Shown: positions 1-4,811 of the stretch, piece by piece
Layout of the letters: each line of letters starts with the position of its first letter
Numbering within the stretch: the stretch's first letter is position 1
Assembly: GCA_014379065.1 (NCBI GenBank)
Contig: JACMMM010000182.1
Location: 1 to 7,348 of the forward strand
DNA from: Saprospiraceae bacterium
Lineage (GTDB): Bacteria; Bacteroidota; Bacteroidia; Chitinophagales; Saprospiraceae
DNA length: 7,348 nucleotides
Reading direction: 5' to 3'
Notes under the pieces: model-generated
Seen by the model: the letters and a program-made list of their open reading frames with translations, nothing else
The model's database searches: none
Told to the model about the DNA's origin: nothing
Made by a program: the position numbers and the translations under genes

Positions 1-2342
1 ACCTTGCCTGCAAACTCCCCTGCGATGATCGGATCTCCGTCGTGCAAAGTGCCTGTCTCGACCAATATTTTGGTGACGTAGCCCCGGCCTTTATCGAGCG
101 ACGCTTCAAGCACCGTACCAACAGCCCGGCGATCGGGATTGGCTTTGAGTTCGAGCAGTTCTGCTTCGAGCAGCACTTTTTCGAGGAGCTTGTCTACGTT
201 CAAACCTTGCTTCGCAGAAATGTCTTGGCTTTGATATTTGCCGCCCCATTCTTCCACGAGGAAATTCATCTGCGCCAGTTCGTTCTTGATGCGCTCTGGG
301 TCGGAGCCCGCTTTATCAATTTTATTGATGGCAAACACCATTGGAACGCCCGCCGCCTGAGCATGGCTTATGGCCTCCCGCGTTTGAGGCATGATGCTGT
401 CGTCGGCAGCGATCACGATGATGGCAATGTCCGTCACTTTCGCGCCCCGTGCACGCATGGCCGTAAAGGCTTCGTGACCAGGTGTGTCGAGGAAGGTAAT
501 TTTCTGATCTTCATGACCGGGAACGATCACTTCGTAGGCCCCAACGTGCTGCGTGATACCGCCCGCCTCGCCTTCCGCCACATTGGCGGAACGGATAAAG
601 TCGAGCAGCGAAGTTTTACCGTGGTCAACGTGACCCATGACGGTCACAATAGGCTGGCGCGGCTTGAGATCGCTGGGAGAATCCACCTCTTCTTCTTCCA
701 CTTCCACCTGTTCTTCGGCAGAAATGAACTGGACTTCGTGGCCAAATTCGTTGGCAACGAGTTCGATGATTTCGGCGTCGAGGCGCTGGTTGATAGACAC
801 GAAAATGCCCAAGGACATACAAGCCTTGATAACATCAGAAGGCTTGATGTTCATCAGCGAAGCCAAGTCAGACACCGATATGAACTCGGTGACCTGCAAT
901 GTTTTTTCGCCTTCAATCCGGGCTGTGGCGGCTATTTCAGCACGTTCGCGACGAACATCGCGCTTGTCGCGCCGTACTTTTTGCCGCTTGCGGCTTGCGC
1001 CAGCGCCCATACGGGCCATCGTCTGGCGGATTTGGTTTTCAATATCTTTTTGGGAAACTTCTTTGACTCCGTCGGTACGGCCACGGCCTTTTTTATCGCC
1101 TTGGTTGGCGGCCATGTTGGTTTGCAGGTTTGCTGCTGTGACAGGCTGCTGTGGCACGGTCTTGCGCTTGCGGCGCAGGCGATCGGCGTTGCTTCCGCCG
1201 CCCTGACCTTGCTGTTGCTGGCCGCCCTGACCCTGACCCTGTTGCTGCTGACCGCCACCGTCGCGACCACCGCCTGTATTGCCACCGGGGCGATTGCCTT
1301 GTTGTTGGCCACCTTGTTGTTGACCGCCTGGGCGGTTGTCACGATTACGGTCAGTATTGCCGCCGCTGGTATTACCACCGGGACGATTGCCTTGTTGTTG
1401 GCCGCCGCCGCGATTATCACTGCCGCCTCTATTTCCACCGCCACGATTGTCACCGCCACCGCCACGATTGTCGCCGCCGCCACCGCGGTTTCCGCCGCCG
1501 CCGCGATTGTCCCGATTGCGATCAGAGCTGCTGCTTACCGGTTTTTCTTTTTCAAGGTTGATGCGGCCCAATATTTTAAGACCGCGAAGATTGGGTGTGC
1601 TAGAGCGGACCAGATCGCCTTCGTTGGCATCGCCGATCTGTTTGCCTTCCCCCTCAGCAGGAGCTGAGGTTGGCGTGGGAGGAACTACCTCTTTGGGCGG
1701 GCTGTCATGCGGGCGTTTGGTCTCTACTGCGGGAATATCGCGCCTGAGGATATCTCGTTTTGGCGCTTCGCGCTTGGGCTCTTCGCGTTTTGCTTCGTCT
1801 TGACGAGGCTCTTCACGTTTGGGGAGCTCAACGTTAGGTTCTTCGCGTTTGGGTTCTTCGCGCTTAGGCTCCTCTTGTGGTGGTGCTTTTTCGGCAGGCG
1901 GCGCTGGAGCATTTCTCGGCGCGTCAAGATCTATCTTACCCAATACACGGAGCGGAGCAGGGCGTTCACGCGGTATGAACTCTCTTTCGTCCTTCTTTGG
2001 CTCCGTGGAAGGTTCAGCCTTGGGCGCTATTGGTTCGCGGGGCGGAAGAAAAGAAGGACGCGGCCCAGAGGGATGCGAAGTAGAATGAGAGCTGCCATGA
2101 GAAGACCCTTCAGAGCTTCCGATGGAGTCTTTTTTGAGCATAGGCCGGGCCAATTGATCGGCCTGCTGCTTGATATCAAGGTCTTTTTGGAACTCTTTTT
2201 TGAGCACCACGAGCATCTCGTCGGTGATGTCGGTAGTAGGCTTTTGCTCCAAATTGGGAAAGCCTTTGCCGTGAAGGGTCTCTACGATGGTGTGGAGGCC
2301 TACGTTGAATTCTTTTGCTACCTTAATTAATTTAATCGCCAT
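1..2342 (-). CDS. infB: Translation initiation factor IF-2, partial (C-terminus beyond the window)
   Basis: IF2 is the cytoplasmic GTPase that brings initiator fMet-tRNA to the 30S subunit and promotes 50S joining. I translated 780 codons from the ATG at 2342. Residues 1-55 (MAIKLIKVAKEFNVG start) are an IF2_N-like helical domain. A second IF2_N-like domain is at about 483-540. The G domain has G1 GHVDHGKT (570-577), GGIT (594-597), DTPGHE (619-624), NKID (673-676) and SAK (709-711). Domain II starts near 740 and is cut at the window edge. Between the two N-domains lie an H/S/G-rich patch (His 82, 86, 90), KREEP repeats (157-197), a 112-residue Gly/Asn/Arg/Gln tract (274-385) and a basic stretch (450-470). 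G1 at 570 is far later than in E. coli IF2 (about 398), so the whole protein probably exceeds 1000 residues. The start is fixed by the IF2_N-type N-terminus; no Shine-Dalgarno is visible. Confidence 0.98.
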   Translation of the reverse strand, partial: MAIKLIKVAKEFNVGLHTIVETLHGKGFPNLEQKPTTDITDEMLVVLKKEFQKDLDIKQQADQLARPMLKKDSIGSSEGSSHGSSHSTSHPSGPRPSFLPPREPIAPKAEPSTEPKKDEREFIPRERPAPLRVLGKIDLDAPRNAPAPPAEKAPPQEEPKREEPKREEPNVELPKREEPRQDEAKREEPKREAPKRDILRRDIPAVETKRPHDSPPKEVVPPTPTSAPAEGEGKQIGDANEGDLVRSSTPNLRGLKILGRINLEKEKPVSSSSDRNRDNRGGGGNRGGGGDNRGGGGDNRGGGNRGGSDNRGGGQQQGNRPGGNTSGGNTDRNRDNRPGGQQQGGQQQGNRPGGNTGGGRDGGGQQQQGQGQGGQQQQGQGGGSNADRLRRKRKTVPQQPVTAANLQTNMAANQGDKKGRGRTDGVKEVSQKDIENQIRQTMARMGAGASRKRQKVRRDKRDVRRERAEIAATARIEGEKTLQVTEFISVSDLASLMNIKPSDVIKACMSLGIFVSINQRLDAEIIELVANEFGHEVQFISAEEQVEVEEEEVDSPSDLKPRQPIVTVMGHVDHGKTSLLDFIRSANVAEGEAGGITQHVGAYEVIVPGHEDQKITFLDTPGHEAFTAMRARGAKVTDIAIIVIAADDSIMPQTREAISHAQAAGVPMVFAINKIDKAGSDPERIKNELAQMNFLVEEWGGKYQSQDISAKQGLNVDKLLEKVLLEAELLELKANPDRRAVGTVLEASLDKGRGYVTKILVETGTLHDGDPIIAGEFAGK
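1188..1523 (-). repeat. Low-complexity RGG/QQQG-coding tract inside infB
   Basis: These 336 bases encode IF2 residues 274-385. The residues are almost only Gly, Asn, Arg, Gln and Asp, with a few Pro, Ser and Thr, and I find no hydrophobic or aromatic residue. The first half repeats GGGGDNR-like units. The second half repeats QQQGNRPGGN and QQQQGQG units. Reading stays open and in frame, with mixed codons for the same residue (GGC/GGT, CAA/CAG, CGC/CGT), so selection on the protein is more likely than recent DNA slippage. It resembles an RGG-type disordered RNA-binding linker; that role is inference. Confidence 0.9.
1752..1874 (-). repeat. KREEP-type charged repeat inside infB
   Basis: This encodes IF2 residues 157-197, with five close copies of a PKREE/AKREE-like unit (EEPKREEPKREEP, then LPKREEP, AKREEP and PKREAPKRD). 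Proline recurs every five to eight residues between charged clusters, which suggests an extended, disordered linker. Codons differ between copies. Confidence 0.8.
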
Positions 2343-2533
2343 GCGGTGATTTTACCTACAAGAGGAGCAGAGAGGAGTTATGAATTAGTAAGTTATGAAT
2401 CTTACAAATCAAACCATCGCTGCGGTTGGGAAAGTTGATTTTGAACGTTTGTGCGCCGCGGGACTTCGCTTATTTCTCCGCTGAAAGTGAATGTTTTAGA
2501 AGGCTAAAAATGTTTAGTTTGGGAATGCGGGGG
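2343..2533 (-). other. Long infB 5' leader, no gene seen
   Basis: About 190 bases separate the promoter-like box from the infB ATG. I see no convincing coding region on either strand. Near the upstream end the leader has the words CTAAACAT, TTTTAGCC and TCTAAAACAT, echoing the CTAAAC/GTTTAG words of the rimP-nusA gap. No Shine-Dalgarno precedes the start (the last bases are AGGTAAAATCACCGC before ATG), in keeping with Bacteroidota genes that start without one. Confidence 0.5.
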
Positions 2534-2541
2534 CAAAAGTA
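2534..2541 (-). promoter_or_regulatory. Bacteroidota-type -7 box (TACTTTTG), candidate infB promoter
   Basis: Read on the minus strand this is TACTTTTG, an exact match to the Bacteroidota sigma-ABfrA -7 consensus TAnnTTTG. It is followed by CCCCC and lies just downstream of the hairpin that ends nusA. No good TTTG element is visible at the usual -33 distance, so the call rests on one box and its position. Transcription would start near 2527 and give a leader of about 185 nt. Confidence 0.45.
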
Positions 2542-2566
2542 CGTTTAAAAATGCAAGCAGAGGGGG

Positions 2567-2639
2567 AAAAAATAAGTGGTGAGTGTTTAGTGGTAAGTGC
2601 CGCGCTCGGCAACACTTATCACTAAACACTTATCACTCA
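2567..2639 (-). terminator. Long hairpin plus T-run at the nusA stop codon
   Basis: The arms 2573-2599 and 2613-2639 are 27 bases each and pair at 23 positions, plus one G-U and three A-C mismatches in the minus-strand RNA. The 13-base loop region and arm edges contain GCCG (2599-2602) facing CGGC (2607-2610), a small capping stem. Six A's at 2567-2572 give a U6 run in the minus transcript immediately after the stem. The nusA stop codon TGA (2637-2639) forms the start of the stem. One arm is a direct repeat of AGTGATAAGTG separated by TTT. The shape fits an intrinsic terminator for the rimP-nusA message. Confidence 0.65.
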
Positions 2640-3881
2640 TTTCCCCTCTTCGAACTCTTCCGTCAAAATCCGAATTACGTCTCGTACGGTTTCTTCTTCA
2701 AGGTCGGTGCGACGGATCAGTTCTTCTGGGCTGAGTTCAAGTACCTGGCGGGCGGTATCGCACCCAATGTTCTTGAAGGTCTCGATGACCCAAGGCTCGA
2801 TGGCGTCGCTGAATTCTTCCAAATCAACGTCGTCAATTTCATATTCGGCCTGGTTGCGGTACACATCTATTTCGTAGCCCGTGAGGCGGCTGGCGAGTTT
2901 GATATTGCTACCGGCTTTGCCAATAGCAAGGCTTACTTGATCGGCGTCGAGATAAACGGCGGCACGTTTTGCCTCGTGGTCGAATTCGATGGTAGTGATT
3001 TTTGCCGGGGTCAGGCTGCGCTGCATGAAGAGGGCAGTATTGGTCGTGTAATTCACGATGTCAATGTTCTCGTTGCGCAGTTCGCGCACGATGCCGTGGA
3101 TACGGCTGCCTTTCATACCGACGCAGGCACCCACGGGGTCAATGCGCTCGTCGTGACTTTCCACAGCAATCTTGGCGCGTTCGCCGGGCAGGCGCACGAT
3201 GTTTTTGATCTCGATCACGCCGTCTTCGATTTCAGGCACCTCGGCCTCCAGCAATTTGGCCAGGAAATCGGAATCGGTGCGGCTGAGCATGATGAATGGC
3301 ACGTTGTTGCGCATTTCCACGCGTTTGATGATGCCTTTCACCACGTCGCCTTTGCGGTAGTAGTCGCCTCGAATCATCTCCGTGCGGGGGAGGATGATTT
3401 CGTTTCCGGTGTCGTCGTCGAGCACCAGCACTTCTTTTTTCATGATCTGGTTCACCTCGCCCGTGACCACCTGACCAACGCGCTCGGAGTATTTGCGGTA
3501 AATTTCGTCTTTTTCAAGTTCCATGACCCTTGAAACAAGGGTTTGGCGGGCAGCCATGATGGCGCGGCGACCAAAGTCTTCGATGGAAAGTTGCTCGTAG
3601 CACTCATCACCAATAGAGTTGGTTTCATCAATGCCTCGGGCCTCGGTTTCGCTCACCTGGGCAAGTTCGTTGGTCACCTCACCATCAGGCACTACCTCGC
3701 GCACGCGCCAGATTTCCAAGTCGCCTGTGTTGGTGTTCACGATCACGTCGAAGTTCTCGTCGGTGCCGTATTTCTTTTTGATGAGGGTACGGAACACGTC
3801 TTCCAATACACGCACCATGGTGGGCCGATCAATGTTTTTGCCCGTTTTAAATTCTGAAAAGACATCTACTAAATTGACCAT
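2637..3881 (-). CDS. nusA: Transcription termination/antitermination factor NusA
   Basis: NusA binds RNA polymerase and nascent RNA and modulates pausing, termination and antitermination. The 414-residue product has the full family order. The N-terminal polymerase-binding domain is at about 1-130. The S1 domain is at about 134-200 (ERVGQVVTGEVNQI, ending PFIMLSRT). KH1 is at about 203-280 with DPVGACVGMKGSRI (248-261), and KH2 at about 285-345 with AIGKAGSNIKLA (319-330). A short helical C-terminus (358-410, NIGCDTARQVLELSPEEL) resembles a single helix-hairpin-helix acidic-repeat module. E. coli NusA (495 residues) has two such acidic repeats, so the shorter length is expected here. The ATG at 3881 follows an A-rich stretch without Shine-Dalgarno. 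It lies between rimP and infB, the conserved order. The stop codon lies inside the terminator-like hairpin. Confidence 0.99.
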   Translation of the reverse strand: MVNLVDVFSEFKTGKNIDRPTMVRVLEDVFRTLIKKKYGTDENFDVIVNTNTGDLEIWRVREVVPDGEVTNELAQVSETEARGIDETNSIGDECYEQLSIEDFGRRAIMAARQTLVSRVMELEKDEIYRKYSERVGQVVTGEVNQIMKKEVLVLDDDTGNEIILPRTEMIRGDYYRKGDVVKGIIKRVEMRNNVPFIMLSRTDSDFLAKLLEAEVPEIEDGVIEIKNIVRLPGERAKIAVESHDERIDPVGACVGMKGSRIHGIVRELRNENIDIVNYTTNTALFMQRSLTPAKITTIEFDHEAKRAAVYLDADQVSLAIGKAGSNIKLASRLTGYEIDVYRNQAEYEIDDVDLEEFSDAIEPWVIETFKNIGCDTARQVLELSPEELIRRTDLEEETVRDVIRILTEEFEEGK

Positions 3882-3902
3882 TGTTGTTGATTTGTTTAGA
3901 AT

Positions 3903-3980
3903 GTTTAGGGTTTAGAATGTTTAGAGTTGAGATTGTTTAGGGTTTAGGCGTAGAGCGGCTAAACATCCTAAACCCTAAAC
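3903..3980. repeat. Inverted repeat built from GTTTAGG/CTAAACC words between rimP and nusA
   Basis: Arm 3903-3924 and arm 3959-3980 are 22 bases each and complementary at 21. The single mismatch becomes a G-U pair in the minus-strand (rimP-nusA) RNA. A competing perfect 14-bp stem pairs 3935-3948 with 3967-3980. The words GTTTAG, GTTTAGGG and AATGTTTAG recur across 3894-3948. No T-run follows, so it looks like an intercistronic stem-loop rather than a terminator. It fills most of the 109-bp gap. Confidence 0.85.
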
Positions 3981-3990
3981 CCTCAACATC

Positions 3991-4470
3991 CTAAAAAGGC
4001 AACTTCACCACTGCTTTTTCGATTTGTTCGTAGGGTATGGCGGTTTCAACTTCTTTTTTGATTTTCTTTTTGCCGTCACGTTCTACCACGATCTGGGTCA
4101 GCACGATTTGGGTCTCGTCAGCGGATTTCATCGTAGCCAAGTGCTCTGTTTTGTCAGTGCACTTCACGGCCAAAGTCCGGCCCACGTTTTTGAGATATTG
4201 CCGTGGGAATTTGAGCGGACGTTCAATGCCAGGACTGCTCACTTCAATCCCGTAGGTTTCTCCAAGCCAGCCGTTTTCGTCCAATTGATGTTCTACGAAG
4301 CGGCTGAGTTTTTGGCACTTTAGAAGGCTTAGGCCCGAATCGCTGTCTGCATAGATGAAGAGTTTGTTGCCGGGTTTCAGTTCGATTTCGACAGTGTAGC
4401 AGTCGGCGAACATCTCGTCGCTGCTGTATTTCTCTTGTAGTAATTGGCCGATTCGTTCGGTGAGCTCCAT
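3991..4470 (-). CDS. rimP: Ribosome maturation factor RimP
   Basis: RimP assists late assembly of the 30S ribosomal subunit in the cytoplasm. The 159-residue protein is close to the usual family length (about 150). Its N-terminal alpha/beta domain ends in the family signature EVSSPGIERPL (76-86). The C-terminal SH3-like barrel spans about 87-155 (GRTLAVKC onward) and closes with IPYEQIEKAVVKLPF. It stands directly ahead of nusA, as in many bacteria where rimP-nusA-infB form one operon. The ATG at 4470 gives a full-length N-terminus (MELTERIGQLLQEKY). No Shine-Dalgarno is visible upstream. The leader contains several hairpins that may control it. Confidence 0.97.
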   Translation of the reverse strand: MELTERIGQLLQEKYSSDEMFADCYTVEIELKPGNKLFIYADSDSGLSLLKCQKLSRFVEHQLDENGWLGETYGIEVSSPGIERPLKFPRQYLKNVGRTLAVKCTDKTEHLATMKSADETQIVLTQIVVERDGKKKIKKEVETAIPYEQIEKAVVKLPF

Positions 4471-4486
4471 TTAATGTGGTAAAGAC

Positions 4487-4520
4487 AAAACCCGCCTTCG
4501 CTAAGGCTATGGCGGGTAAA
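4487..4520 (-). repeat. Palindromic repeat copy A with T-run toward rimP
   Basis: CCCGCC (4491-4496) pairs with GGCGGG (4511-4516), extended by A4490/T4517. An alternative inner stem is GCCTT (4494-4498) with AAGGC (4503-4507). On the minus strand the stem is followed by TTTT (4490-4487), 17 bases before the rimP ATG. It shares AAAACCCGCCTTCGC with copy B and GGCTAYGGCGGRTAAA with copies B and C. Confidence 0.75.
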
Positions 4521-4531
4521 GTGGTCAGGTT

Positions 4532-4569
4532 AAAACCCGCCTTCGCCCTAAAGGGCTATGGCGGATAAA
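4532..4569 (-). repeat. Palindromic repeat copy B with T-run toward rimP
   Basis: This is a two-part stem: CCGCC (4537-4541) with GGCGG (4560-4564), and inside it GCCC (4545-4548) with GGGC (4553-4556) closing a TAAA loop. In the minus transcript it is followed by UUUU (4535-4532). It shares 15 identical bases at one end and 15 of 16 at the other with copy A, 45 bp away. Confidence 0.75.
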
Positions 4570-4594
4570 AAAGAGGGAACCATTGGTTCCCTCT
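4567..4594 (-). terminator. Perfect hairpin plus T6, terminator-like, in the rimP leader
   Basis: AGAGGGAACCA (4572-4582) is exactly complementary to 4584-4594, leaving almost no loop on paper (in RNA about three to five bases). Reading the minus strand, six T's (4572-4567) follow the stem, which is the form of an intrinsic terminator. No minus-strand gene lies immediately upstream of it; the neighbour is the plus-strand receptor gene. It would therefore either stop antisense transcripts or act on the rimP leader itself. Confidence 0.65.
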
Positions 4595-4620
4595 CGTGAA
4601 TAACGTTCAGTATTGTGGGG

Positions 4621-4628
4621 CAAAGGTA
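4621..4628 (-). promoter_or_regulatory. Bacteroidota-type -7 box (TACCTTTG), candidate rimP-nusA promoter
   Basis: The minus strand reads TACCTTTGCCCC, an exact TAnnTTTG match. The surrounding context (TTTGCCCC) is like the box ahead of infB. No clear -33 TTTG is seen. Transcription would start near 4614 and pass through three hairpins before the rimP ATG at 4470, a leader of about 145 nt. Confidence 0.45.
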
Positions 4629-4689
4629 AGAACGTTTTTTGTTTTTATGCTTACTTGCCTTGTTTTTCCTTCAAATCCTGCAAACACCC

Positions 4690-4697
4690 TACTTTTC
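4690..4697 (+). promoter_or_regulatory. Weak -7-like box upstream of the receptor gene
   Basis: TACTTTTC differs from TAnnTTTG only at the last base and is followed by G. It lies about 115 bases before the chosen receptor start. No well-spaced -33 element is seen, so this is a tentative call. Confidence 0.2.
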
Positions 4698-4740
4698 GCA
4701 CTATTCTTCCAATTTCACCCCTCCTACGCCCCCGTCAAGT

Positions 4741-4771
4741 CTTGGCAGGCGGACAGGCTACGGCGGGTAAA
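4741..4771. repeat. Palindromic repeat family, copy C
   Basis: The right half, 4756-4771, reads GGCTACGGCGGGTAAA. It differs from copy A (4505-4520) at one base and from copy B (4554-4569) at two. The left half (TTGGCAGGCGGACAGG) differs from A and B, so C is a variant of the family. It lies in the leader of the receptor gene. Confidence 0.6.
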
Positions 4772-4811
4772 AATATCTAAATTTCCCAATATCCCAACCA
4801 TCGAACGTCCA

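Noticed and set aside
932..1483. A 183-codon minus-strand frame rich in Ala/Val/Asn inside infB
   Set aside because: It is an off-frame reading of the GGC/CAA/AAT repeats. The IF2 frame is continuous on both sides.
42..1667. A 541-codon plus-strand open frame opposite infB
   Set aside because: It is exactly in register with the infB codons on the other strand and is open only because infB rarely uses TTA, CTA or TCA codons there. Its translation is low-complexity Ala/Leu/Ile/Thr mirrored from the Gly/Asn/Arg/Gln tract and matches no family I know.
1707..2330. A 207-codon plus-strand open frame opposite the start of infB
   Set aside because: Same in-register antisense effect. The minus strand here gives a clear IF2_N domain and linker.
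2583..3533. A 316-codon plus-strand open frame opposite nusA
   Set aside because: It is the in-register antisense of nusA, which has complete S1 and KH domains on the minus strand. It begins inside the terminator-like hairpin.
3903..3980. Possible CRISPR array or true telomere repeat
   Set aside because: The repeats are short irregular words without unique spacers of equal size, and they form an inverted repeat. Nothing indicates a chromosome end.
4567..4594. Possible tRNA or known riboswitch ahead of rimP (as metY precedes rimP in E. coli)
   Set aside because: The hairpin has no cloverleaf, acceptor stem or CCA end nearby, and the leader has no riboswitch core I recognise.
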